Shown in pieces: positions 27,441 through 35,557 of a stretch of 64,000 nt of DNA. Positions within the stretch are counted from its first letter, which is position 1. Each line of letters opens with the position of its first letter. The position numbers and the translations under genes were made by a program. Location of the stretch: positions 1 through 64,000 of the forward strand of contig CAIMEY010000064.1 in the NCBI GenBank assembly GCA_903840165.1, in the 5' to 3' direction. The notes below the pieces were generated by a model. The model was not told the origin of the DNA. It worked only from the letters and a program-made list of their open reading frames with translations, and ran no database searches. This DNA is from an uncultured Myxococcales bacterium. GTDB lineage: Bacteria; Myxococcota_A; UBA9042.

Positions 27441-29429
27441 TCAGTCAGCATCCACAGCAGTTCCCGGTGCCGGCGCGGGCCCAGACATCGCCCCTGGCAC
27501 TAGGCCTGCGGGCAATACGCTGGCGAGCACTGCCGGGGAAACAATGCGTTTTTGCGCGACAAATTGCGCCCAGAAAGCCAGCGGCGTGGCGCGCGCCCCC
27601 TTGCCAGGCACGTACTTCCAGGCCAGGACACGCTCAAGCCAGCGCGCCGCATTGTCGCTGTAAGGGGCTGGAAGGGCCAAAGCCCTTAATAACTCAGGAA
27701 GTTGACTGCGATCTAGGCTGGCAATTGCCACGCCGTGGTCCCTCAAGGACTGTAGGGCTACAGCGTCCCGCTGGGCATCGGGCTGCAGGCCAGCACAGAA
27801 ATTACGCCATAAATCGCGCTCTTGCTGCGGTGGGGTCGGCATGTCGGCCGGCAAGTTGAGGGAGGCCAGCAAGTCGCCAGTCGTCCGATTGACGATGCGT
27901 GCCAGGGCGTTGCGCGCCGAGTCGCGCACCCCGGAATCTGCATCGGCCAGTAAATCGGCCAGCGCTGGTACTACTGCCAAAGACGTGGATTCTGAAAGCA
28001 GTTCTGCCGCCAACTGCCGAATCACCAGCCGGGACACCTCGAGGTCTGCCGAATGCAGCTCGCGGAAGTCTTTAAGCAATTCAAGCAACTGCGCAGGCTC
28101 GATGGCCGCCAATAGACGCAGCGATTGACTCGCCGTGGCCGCATCGACCTCCTGCGCCAGGGCCCGTCGCAGCGGCTCAGCCAAACCAGCAGGACGCCAG
28201 CCATCGAGCGCGCTGACCGCCGCTTGGCGCACCGGCAGGGCTGAATCCTGCAGACAAGCAAAGAGTTGCGGCAAGGACTCGCTATCGCGGTATTGGGCCA
28301 GCAACGTCACCGCCCCGGCACGCAATGCACTGTCTTTATTGACTAAAGCCGCTCTGATGGCCGGAATTCTCTCGCGCACAGCCGGCACGCGCCCCAACGC
28401 TTCTGCCGGAGCCCGCGAGGCATCCAGACACCCTTCGGTCGCATCATCGCGGCTGCAGGCAATGCGCAAGTGCAGGTGATCATTGTGAGGCAGTGCGCCA
28501 TTGGGCTGGTGCAGAATCGCAGCTACCTTGGCAATGACGTCCTTTTTCTCCTTCTGTTTCACCGCGTATTCAACGATCGGCACCTTGAGCCAGTTGGCGA
28601 TGAACAAGTACTGAATTTCAGGGCCAGGACAGGTCACGAGCGCCTTGGCGAGCTCCCAATTGGCGGGGACGTCAAACTGCATCGGTTCAAGGGCATCCGT
28701 TGTGCGCAGATTCGCATTGAAATGATAGAGAAAATCGGGATCTGCATAGGCCCCAGTGAGGGTCCTTGCGTAAAAACCGATGTCGACATCGCGGCCATTG
28801 TGGTGGCTGACGCTCCAAGGCAACGCGCCACCGCCCTGCCGCGCCATATTGCCCAAGTGCAGTTTATGACCTGGGAATTTCTTCTGGACGTGCTGCGCTG
28901 CGCACAGGAGTAGGGCCTTCATCTCGTCGGTGGTGAAGCGCGTCTGGCGGTCGACGATCTTCTCGAGAATCTTGTGGGTTGGCCCCTCCGGCTCGAAGGA
29001 CGCACCGTCGACCAGAAAGCCTGTGGTAACGGTTCCAATCGCTATTGATCCATGGGATTGCGAGGCAATTCGCGGATAAGTTCCGCGCCCTTCGCTAGCG
29101 GCCTGCAGCGGCATGACCAGCGGATGCAGTTGCGCCTCGGTGCTCCGGCGATCCTGGCGCGCCGGCGGTTCGGCCATGCGAATGCTGCCGTCTAAGTCCG
29201 TGGCAGCGGTGGGAAGTTCTACCTTTGTTTCAAGGTGTTGGCGAAACGAGTTGGGCCCTTGCTGCGCGGCGACTGGCTGAGAATCGGCTGTCCGTACGGG
29301 CCCTGTGACCGCAACCAAAGGCGTTTCGGCCCTTTGCTGGTCGCCGGCCGCACAAGACGCTACCAGCATCAGCCACGCCGCTAGGGCTGGCAGACCAAGG
29401 CAACTGCTTGACAGGCAACGACTCAACAT
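27441..29429 (-). CDS. M74 (MepA-like) murein endopeptidase fused to HEAT repeats
   Basis: Lipoprotein of 662 residues (lipobox VASC). Residues about 120-330 form a penicillin-insensitive murein endopeptidase (LAS/M74) domain with the zinc motifs HHNGRDVD (209-216) and HNDHLHLR (315-322). It would cut D-Ala-mDAP cross-links in peptidoglycan. Residues about 350-560 are HEAT-like helical repeats (ALRAGAVTLLAQY, VRQAAVSALDGW, VRDSARNALARIV), an unusual partner that suggests a protein-binding scaffold. The C-terminus is helical, then Pro/Ala-rich. The ATG at 29429 has GAGGAG about ten bases upstream. A second M74 gene lies at 41930. Confidence 0.88.
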   Translation of the reverse strand: MLSRCLSSSCLGLPALAAWLMLVASCAAGDQQRAETPLVAVTGPVRTADSQPVAAQQGPNSFRQHLETKVELPTAATDLDGSIRMAEPPARQDRRSTEAQLHPLVMPLQAASEGRGTYPRIASQSHGSIAIGTVTTGFLVDGASFEPEGPTHKILEKIVDRQTRFTTDEMKALLLCAAQHVQKKFPGHKLHLGNMARQGGGALPWSVSHHNGRDVDIGFYARTLTGAYADPDFLYHFNANLRTTDALEPMQFDVPANWELAKALVTCPGPEIQYLFIANWLKVPIVEYAVKQKEKKDVIAKVAAILHQPNGALPHNDHLHLRIACSRDDATEGCLDASRAPAEALGRVPAVRERIPAIRAALVNKDSALRAGAVTLLAQYRDSESLPQLFACLQDSALPVRQAAVSALDGWRPAGLAEPLRRALAQEVDAATASQSLRLLAAIEPAQLLELLKDFRELHSADLEVSRLVIRQLAAELLSESTSLAVVPALADLLADADSGVRDSARNALARIVNRTTGDLLASLNLPADMPTPPQQERDLWRNFCAGLQPDAQRDAVALQSLRDHGVAIASLDRSQLPELLRALALPAPYSDNAARWLERVLAWKYVPGKGARATPLAFWAQFVAQKRIVSPAVLASVLPAGLVPGAMSGPAPAPGTAVDAD

Positions 29430-29483
29430 GGCCTGGTCTCCTCAAGGTGTTCGGCAAGGACGCGGCGCGCCCCCTGGAAAACG

Positions 29484-29540
29484 AGAAGCAAACACTGTAC
29501 CTCTAACCCCGGCAAGGAACTTCCGGTTTGAGGTTCTGGT
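29484..29540 (+). repeat. hairpin repeat, copy A
   Basis: This copy begins AGAAGCAAACACTGTACC and folds into an imperfect hairpin (29499-29534) with ACCTCTAACC pairing to GGTTTGAGGT. It matches copy B at 29730 over most of its length, including the loop GCAAGGAACTT. It lies just upstream of the M74-HEAT gene. Confidence 0.8.
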
Positions 29541-29593
29541 CTAGGGTAGCGAAAACACAACAACCTCGCCAATCCTGCGATCGCTTCTGCAAC

Positions 29594-29721
29594 CTCGTAC
29601 ACGTAACCCTGAGTCCTTTCCGGGTTACCGCAGAGGACTCGGCGTTGTGGACTTTGCAGCCGCGGACCCGGCCGAACGAAGGTGAGCCCGCGCGCGCTGG
29701 CGAGGGGAGCCGCGGGTCACC
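29594..29721 (+). repeat. interleaved stems and GC hairpin (repeat copy 2)
   Basis: Stem 1 is GTAACCC (29603-29609) with GGGTTAC (29622-29628). Stem 2 is GAGTCCT (29611-29617) with AGGACTC (29634-29640). The arms alternate, so the two can form an H-type pseudoknot or act as alternatives. A third stem pairs GGTGAGCCCGCG (29681) with CGCGGGTCACC (29711-29721) with one bulged base. Parts of this segment recur, inverted, at 121-195. Confidence 0.6.
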
Positions 29722-29729
29722 CTGAAAGT

Positions 29730-29785
29730 AGAAGCAAACACTGTACCTCTAACCCGCAAGGAACTTCGGGTTAGAGGTGCTGGTA
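29730..29785 (+). repeat. hairpin repeat, copy B
   Basis: Direct repeat of copy A, 246 bp downstream. It forms a perfect 11-bp stem: ACCTCTAACCC (29745-29755) pairs with GGGTTAGAGGT (29768-29778), with loop GCAAGGAACTTC. It ends within 10 bp of the pgsA stop and could also serve as part of that gene's 3' end. Confidence 0.8.
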
Positions 29786-29793
29786 GGGGAGGC

Positions 29794-30489
29794 TCAATGT
29801 GGCGGGGCAATGGCGCTGCGATTGCCATGCTGGCGGAATGCTTCACGAACAAAGCTCATGAGGTAGCCCAAGGCCGAAACGACCGAGAACACCATGGACA
29901 CGCCAAGCAGGACCAATCCGGTGCGGTGAAAGTCGACAACACCTCTGAACAACAGGAAGTTTGCGTCAACCGGGAAGTGAATCAGCAGCCCGATGAGGCC
30001 GGTCATCTGTACGGCCGTCTTCCACTTGCCCCAACGATCGCTCGGTAATTCAAAGCCTTCTTCAGCCGCGATCGCCCGAAGACCTGTGATCGCCACCTCG
30101 CGCGAAAGCAGCAACATCACCAGCCAAGCAGGGCAGCGGTCCAGCGTCACCAACTCGATCAGGCACGCCATGACCAGCAATTTGTCGGCCAGGGGATCGA
30201 GGAACCGACCAAAAGCCGATTGTAAATCAAGGTTACGCGCCAACCAGCCGTCGAGAAAATCGGTGATCGACGCCAGCGCAAATAGGCTCGTCGCCCAGAA
30301 CGCGGCGTGCCGAGCAGACCAAGCGCCGGCCACCAAGTCATCCGACTGCGCCATCCAGGTGACGACAAAGGGAATAACAGCCACGCGACCCATGGTCAAG
30401 CTATTGGGTAGATTGAGGATTTCCTGGCGCAATGCCGATCGCTGCTTTCGCGCCCTCTTCTTCTTGCGTGGTTTGGCCGATTCGTCCAT
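29794..30489 (-). CDS. pgsA: CDP-diacylglycerol-glycerol-3-phosphate 3-phosphatidyltransferase
   Basis: Integral membrane enzyme (231 residues) of phosphatidylglycerol synthesis. It carries the complete CDP-alcohol phosphotransferase signature DG-x2-AR-x8-G-x3-D-x3-D, seen as DGWLAR, then FGRFLDPLAD, at about residues 80-103. Several hydrophobic helices follow (VMACLIELV, GLIGLLI, LVLLGVSMVFSVV). A basic N-terminus (KPRKKKRARKQR) precedes the first helix. ATG at 30489 is chosen, though no clear ribosome site is seen; the frame opens at 30552. Confidence 0.93.
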   Translation of the reverse strand: MDESAKPRKKKRARKQRSALRQEILNLPNSLTMGRVAVIPFVVTWMAQSDDLVAGAWSARHAAFWATSLFALASITDFLDGWLARNLDLQSAFGRFLDPLADKLLVMACLIELVTLDRCPAWLVMLLLSREVAITGLRAIAAEEGFELPSDRWGKWKTAVQMTGLIGLLIHFPVDANFLLFRGVVDFHRTGLVLLGVSMVFSVVSALGYLMSFVREAFRQHGNRSAIAPPH

Positions 30490-30726
30490 GGCTGCGCAGT
30501 GTAACACACGCCTTGCCTCGCGGGAATCTCTGGCCGCTCTGGCGGGTTGCACAGGACCGGCCCGGCTTTGTCAGCCTGGGCTGCGCTTGGTAGCATGGTC
30601 GCCCAATGTGCGGTTTCGCCCCAACCACCCCAATTGGCGCAGGCTGCCGCCCTTTTAGGCTCAAACGCGAATGCTGACGCGGCCCCGGCAACGACACGCT
30701 TGGGCCGCCACTGACAAGGCAAAGAT

Positions 30727-32121
30727 ATGGAATTATTCTCTTTTCTTGGCGCCGCATTCCTAGGCGGATTGATCCTCAACGTCATGCCGTGTGTGCTGCC
30801 GGTGTTGACGATGAAGGTCTTCCACTTGGTCGAACACGGCGCTGGCGACAAGAGAGGCCGTCAGATTCACGGGCTAGCCTACACAGCGGGTGTTTTGACA
30901 GCCTTTGTTGCCTTGGCCATCGGCGTCATCGCCCTGCGCGCGGGCGGCTCGCGCGTAGGTTGGGGCATGCAGTTCCAACACCCACCGTTTATGGCCGCGA
31001 TGGTGGCGCTCGTCTACGTGTTTGGCCTGAATTCATTGGGCGTTTTCGAATGGACCGTGTCCATGTCAGGGAGGCCCGGCCACCAAGGCTATGGCGCTTC
31101 CTACGTCAACGGCATCTTCGCCTCGATCATGTCGACCCCATGCTCAGCACCGTTTCTAGGCACGGCTGCCGCCTTTGCCCTCGGTGCTGGTGCGCAATGG
31201 TGGCAAACGTTGGCACTTTTCTTCGCCATCGGCCTTGGCCTAGCCAGTCCCTTTCTGCTGGTCAGCTTTGTGCCGCAGATTGGCAAGGTGCTGCCCAGAC
31301 CTGGACCGTGGATGGAAACGTTCAAACATCTCATGGGCTTTACCCTGCTAGCTGCTGCCGTTTGGTTCTTTGGCGTCTTCCAAGCCCAGGTCTCCCGGCC
31401 AGCCAGTACGATGTTCTTGGGATTCCTGCTGATCTTGGCCATCGCGCTGTGGGCGGTCCATCACTTTGGCGGCATCCTGCATGGCACCGCGCGGCGACGA
31501 ACAGTGAGGGGCATTGCCCTTGGCGTCATGATCTTGGCCGGCCAACAGATGATTAGCTTTGAAAAACCGGAGGGTCGCATCCCCAAAACGACGGCAGCTG
31601 CACCGCGCTTGGCTGTGGCCGCTCGGGCCAAGGTTGGTGAGCCCCAGGTCGGCCAGCCTGGAGCCATTGCTGCTGGCGCTGCCCCTACGCCGACTTCCGC
31701 CGCACCCGTGCCGCGCGATCCGGTCGTCGTCGATGGGCACATTGCCTGGGCAGCCTTCGATCCGGCGCGCATTGACGCGGAGCTCAAGAAGAAACGTCCT
31801 GTTTTTGTTGACTTTACCGCTGAATGGTGCGCCAACTGCAAGACCAATGAGCGGGTGTCCATTGAAACGGCGGCCTTTCGCGAGGTCCTGCAGCGATCGG
31901 GCCTGCTGCCGATGAAGGCCGATTGGACCAATGAGGATGATACGATTGGCGAATGGCTGGGTAAGCTAGGCCGATCGGGCATCCCGGCGTATGTCATTTA
32001 CTTGCCCGATGGCACTCGGGACCTTTTGCCAGAAGGTCTTGTATCGACAAGTGAATTCGTCCAACATCTGCAAGCAGCCGCCCTCAAGTTTCCGGCCAAC
32101 CAGCAAATTGCGGACAAATAG
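30727..32121 (+). CDS. dsbD: DsbD-like thiol:disulfide interchange protein
   Basis: Membrane protein of 464 residues that passes electrons from cytoplasmic thioredoxin to the periplasm. The transmembrane core has the paired Cys motifs NVMPCVLPVL (near residue 20) and STPCSAPF (near 139). A Pro/Ala linker leads to a C-terminal thioredoxin domain with EWCANCK (CxxC) and the GIPAYVIY cis-Pro loop. The N-terminal immunoglobulin-like domain of classical DsbD is missing, so it is nearer the ScsB/CcdA-thioredoxin kind. Together with the nearby ccmF it fits cytochrome c maturation. Confidence 0.9.
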   Translation: MELFSFLGAAFLGGLILNVMPCVLPVLTMKVFHLVEHGAGDKRGRQIHGLAYTAGVLTAFVALAIGVIALRAGGSRVGWGMQFQHPPFMAAMVALVYVFGLNSLGVFEWTVSMSGRPGHQGYGASYVNGIFASIMSTPCSAPFLGTAAAFALGAGAQWWQTLALFFAIGLGLASPFLLVSFVPQIGKVLPRPGPWMETFKHLMGFTLLAAAVWFFGVFQAQVSRPASTMFLGFLLILAIALWAVHHFGGILHGTARRRTVRGIALGVMILAGQQMISFEKPEGRIPKTTAAAPRLAVAARAKVGEPQVGQPGAIAAGAAPTPTSAAPVPRDPVVVDGHIAWAAFDPARIDAELKKKRPVFVDFTAEWCANCKTNERVSIETAAFREVLQRSGLLPMKADWTNEDDTIGEWLGKLGRSGIPAYVIYLPDGTRDLLPEGLVSTSEFVQHLQAAALKFPANQQIADK

Positions 32122-32205
32122 ACGACCCGCCGGCACGCAACTAGCACAGAACCGTTGATCTTACAGGTGTTGCAGCAGGTTCGGCGGAGGCCCTGACAGC
32201 GAGTC

Positions 32206-32233
32206 TTGCCAGAGCCACGAGATTGCTTATACT
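32206..32233 (+). promoter_or_regulatory. candidate promoter of rpmE
   Basis: TTGCCA (-35), a 16-base spacer, and TATACT (-10, 5 of 6 matches). Transcription would start near 32240 and leave a leader of about 80 bases before rpmE. The leader contains a TCGCC/GGCGA hairpin. Confidence 0.6.
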
Positions 32234-32321
32234 GTCGCGCCCCAACCCGCCCATGGTGGTCAGGAAGGGACCTTTATCGCCGGCAGTTTGGCCCCTGGCG
32301 ACTGCTCAACCGAGGTATCTC

Positions 32322-32534
32322 ATGAAGCCCCAAGGTCACCCGAAGTATTTGCCGTCGCACGTTCACTGTGGTTGCGGCAACTCGTTTGATACCTTTTCGA
32401 CCGCTGGCAACCTGCAAATCGATATTTGCTCGGCCTGCCACCCGTTTTACACCGGCAAGCAGCGCTTGATTGATACCGGCGGCCGCGTCGACCGGTTCAA
32501 CCGCCGCTTGCAGGCTGCGCAGCCCAAGGCCTAG
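32322..32534 (+). CDS. rpmE: 50S ribosomal protein L31 (zinc type)
   Basis: Ribosomal protein bL31 of 70 residues. It carries the four zinc Cys at 16, 18, 36 and 39 (CGCG and [10 protein letters not shown]), so it is the C+ paralogue, usually expressed when zinc is ample. RVDRFNRR near the end is typical. GAGG precedes the ATG at 32322. It has its own promoter and terminator, so it is probably monocistronic. Confidence 0.95.
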   Translation: MKPQGHPKYLPSHVHCGCGNSFDTFSTAGNLQIDICSACHPFYTGKQRLIDTGGRVDRFNRRLQAAQPKA

Positions 32535-32618
32535 TAGTACGTTGGAACCCAACGCGTTTCTCGTCATTACGGGTCGCGCGGCTGGATGCAACGGACAAGC
32601 CAACTCAGTTCGAACAAG

Positions 32619-32645
32619 AGCCAATCCCATCGCGGGTTGGCTTTT
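32619..32645 (+). terminator. Rho-independent terminator after rpmE
   Basis: AGCCAATCCC pairs with GGGTTGGCT (one bulge) around a five-base loop, followed by a T-run. It lies between the convergent rpmE and ccmF genes. Confidence 0.7.
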
Positions 32646-32767
32646 GTGCTTTTGCGCGCAATTTCGGCGCGAACGAGCCGCCATCAGCCCCCCGGACGCA
32701 GAACGCGCAGGTGCTGAGGTCTTCTCGAACCCTCAAGATTCCAGGGTAGTAGTCTGTTTCCTGGCGA

Positions 32768-35389
32768 CTAAGGCGATTCTGTCGTAGCCGTGGTTGGTCG
32801 GTCCTGACGCCCGGGCAGCATGGCGATGACGCAGCCAAGCAACATGACGATGGCACCCAGCCAAAGCAGCGAAACAAAGGGGAAAACCACGGCCAAGAGG
32901 TTGATGAACCGCTGCCCCTGGGCTGGACGCATCGCCAAGTACAGATCGTGAAAGATCGTCGATTGAATCGCCACTTCGGTAGTCGGCGACTCGTGCTTCT
33001 TGTAGAAGCGCACCTCTGGGTGCATTACGTCGCCGACGCCCTGGGGCACGACGTCAAGGGCAAGCCCGGTGCCAGCCTCGGCATTGGGATTGACCGCCGC
33101 ATACAGCAAATTGGCCACGGGTCCCGCCTGCAGATCGTTGCGAAATGCGGCAATGTCCGCTTGGTTGGCGAACAGCAGGTCGAACTGCATTTGCCCAGGC
33201 GTGGTCTTGACTTCGCCCAGGCCAAGCTGCTTGAAGGTGTCGCGCATGTCGCCAAAGAACTTCATCATGACCTGAGGCGTCACTTCGGCCACCTGCAGAA
33301 GTTCGGTGTCGATGCTCATTCTGAGGCGCTTGGCGTCCCCGGGATCTTGGCCTACAATTTTGACTTTGTTACGCAAACGTCCGGCCCAGTACTTGGCAGC
33401 CACGCGCCGGCCGGCCTTGGCATCGGCAAAGTTGACGCGTAACCGCGGCGAGCCGGGCTCAGACGTGATCTTGACCGAATCTCCCGGGAATTGCGCTTTT
33501 AATGCAGCCACTTGACTTTCTGACACGACTTGTTCGCGGTGCATGACGACCATGGTCGCGCTGGCCGTCACATAGGCACCGTCGGGTTCCCAGGTTTCAA
33601 CGCTGCCCGTGTAAAACAGCGAATAATCATCAATTTCCGTGTGATCGCCTGGGTGCAGCGCGATTTCTGGCTGGTAGGTGCGAAAGGCGTTGCCCGCAAA
33701 GGCGAGAAAGCAAAAGACAAGCCCTAAGTGCACGATATAACCGCCATATCGGCGCTTGTTGCGCAAGGTCAGCATCACCAAGGACAGCAGGTAGCCGGTG
33801 CCATGGGTCTTGACGCGAGCACGCGCACCTACATGAAACTCCATGGTAATCGACCAGGTGACGAAGACACCGAACCAGACGCACAGACCGCCGTAGACTT
33901 CGCGGCTGCTCAGTCCGTCGACAATGCGGCGCAGTGCCACGGAAAATGTCTCGTGATTCCAATGACTTTGATCGTTAGCGCTGGTTAGAAGCCAGGTCGT
34001 GCACAACACCACGGTCGCAATGGACGACACGACCAGCGGGCGGCGGAAGTTCTTCTCAAAGTTCTTGCGGGTCGCCTTTCTCCAGGAAATCAGCGGACCT
34101 ATCCCGGTCAGCAGCAGTAGAACCAGGCCCAGCGGCGTCATCACCCGGTTGAACCACGGTTCACCGAGCTGCACCTTTTGCTGGAGCGGCGCCATCTCAA
34201 TGCCGACTTTTCCTATGATTTCAACAAGTCCATTGTAAAGCGCTTGCACCGGTCTGGCTTCGCTGATCTGGCCAAAGACCGTGCCCCACAGCACGACGAA
34301 GGCGCAGCCGACCAAGACGACGTTGTTGAGCACGAAGAACGCTTCGCGGCTCATCAAGGAATCGAGCTCGGACTCGGCGCGCAACTGCTTCCAGCGCTTG
34401 GCAATTGCGATGAAGGACACGACCGCAATCAGCGCCATGTACCACAGGAAGTAGCTGGCTAAAGTCGAATCGGCAAAGGCGTGGACACTGTCGATGAGCT
34501 GGCTGCGTGTGAGAAAAGTGCCGAAAATCGTGAGCAAAAAGGTCAGGCAGACCAGGACGGCATTCCATCGCTTGAGCATGTTGCGGCGTTCTTGAATCAT
34601 CACCGAGTGCAGAAAGGCTGTGGCGGTAAACCACGGGATAAGTCCAGCGTTTTCAACCGGATCCCACATCCAAAAGCCGCCCCAACCGAGCTCTTCGTAG
34701 GCCCAAGCGCCGCCCAAAATCAGCCCTAGCGACAAGAACAGCCACGACACCAGGGTCCACTTGCGGGTATCGCGCAGCCACTGGGAATCCAGCTGACCCG
34801 TCACTAAAGCCGCGAAACCAAAGGCAAATGGCACGGTAAAGGAGATGTACCCGGTCAAGAGACTCGGCGGATGAATGGCCATCAGCGGGTTTTGCAGCAA
34901 AGGATTCATGCCCTTGCCGTCGTCGGGACCGGCGCCCGCCTGGAAGATCTCAAACGGATTGGATTCAAAAACCATGAGCAGGGCGAAAAAGAAGATGGCA
35001 AAGCTGAGAAATGCGGTTACGTAGCCTAAAAAGACTTGCGATTGCGTGCGGTTGCGCAACACGGCCACGACGCTGAAGGTGCAAAGCGCTGTGACCCAAA
35101 ACAGCAGCGCGCCTTTTTCACCGCCCCAGAAGCCCGCGAGCAGGTAGGCCAACGGCATGTCGCGATCGGTGTAGGCGGCGATATAACGGTTGGCAAAGTC
35201 ATGGGTTACAAGCCCATAGAACAGACAGGCACCCATGGCGAGAATGATCAGCCAGGAGGCCACCAGGCCGTGACGGCTGGCCTGCAGCAGTGCCGGGGAC
35301 CGCAAGCGCGCACCGAGCAGAGCCGACAGGCCCGTGCCAAAGATGGCGAGAAAAAGGATGTACAGGAGCGCAGTTCCGACGTCATGCAT
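32768..35389 (-). CDS. ccmF: cytochrome c heme lyase subunit CcmF
   Basis: Large polytopic membrane protein (873 residues) of the cytochrome c maturation complex, which attaches heme to CxxCH motifs with CcmH. It shows many transmembrane helices and the WWD heme-handling signature WGGFWMWDPVENAGLIPW, plus the MAIHPPSLLTGY segment. It is longer than the usual ~650 residues, with an extended soluble domain (about 600-810) before the last helix. The start is ATG at 35389 rather than 35440. No other ccm gene is in the window. The tetraheme protein at 45318-46964 is a plausible client. Confidence 0.93.
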   Translation of the reverse strand: MHDVGTALLYILFLAIFGTGLSALLGARLRSPALLQASRHGLVASWLIILAMGACLFYGLVTHDFANRYIAAYTDRDMPLAYLLAGFWGGEKGALLFWVTALCTFSVVAVLRNRTQSQVFLGYVTAFLSFAIFFFALLMVFESNPFEIFQAGAGPDDGKGMNPLLQNPLMAIHPPSLLTGYISFTVPFAFGFAALVTGQLDSQWLRDTRKWTLVSWLFLSLGLILGGAWAYEELGWGGFWMWDPVENAGLIPWFTATAFLHSVMIQERRNMLKRWNAVLVCLTFLLTIFGTFLTRSQLIDSVHAFADSTLASYFLWYMALIAVVSFIAIAKRWKQLRAESELDSLMSREAFFVLNNVVLVGCAFVVLWGTVFGQISEARPVQALYNGLVEIIGKVGIEMAPLQQKVQLGEPWFNRVMTPLGLVLLLLTGIGPLISWRKATRKNFEKNFRRPLVVSSIATVVLCTTWLLTSANDQSHWNHETFSVALRRIVDGLSSREVYGGLCVWFGVFVTWSITMEFHVGARARVKTHGTGYLLSLVMLTLRNKRRYGGYIVHLGLVFCFLAFAGNAFRTYQPEIALHPGDHTEIDDYSLFYTGSVETWEPDGAYVTASATMVVMHREQVVSESQVAALKAQFPGDSVKITSEPGSPRLRVNFADAKAGRRVAAKYWAGRLRNKVKIVGQDPGDAKRLRMSIDTELLQVAEVTPQVMMKFFGDMRDTFKQLGLGEVKTTPGQMQFDLLFANQADIAAFRNDLQAGPVANLLYAAVNPNAEAGTGLALDVVPQGVGDVMHPEVRFYKKHESPTTEVAIQSTIFHDLYLAMRPAQGQRFINLLAVVFPFVSLLWLGAIVMLLGCVIAMLPGRQDRPTTATTESP

Positions 35390-35557
35390 GATCCACCCAA
35401 CGCGCCAGCCGGACGCAGTGCCGGGTGCAGGCCACGGCAATGGCTAGCGCGGCGCGCATCCTACGCATCTGCCGCGGGATTGCCAGCGAAGGTGCCACAT
35501 CCTCCATCGGCGTGCTAGATTGGCTCGCAGCGCAGAAGTGCGCGGCGTGGAGAAAAC

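Larger units (their letters stand above)
29430..29793. other. 364-bp structured intergenic region
   Basis: No protein gene is present between two minus-strand genes. The gap holds a pair of hairpin repeats, interleaved stems and a long GC hairpin, listed separately. It may be a dispersed repeat element or encode a structured RNA. Confidence 0.6.

Noticed and set aside
32240..32290. SRP RNA-like GGTCAGGAAGGG stretch in the rpmE leader
   Set aside because: The conserved tetraloop and asymmetric loop order of 4.5S RNA is not present and no long hairpin forms; it is better read as leader sequence.
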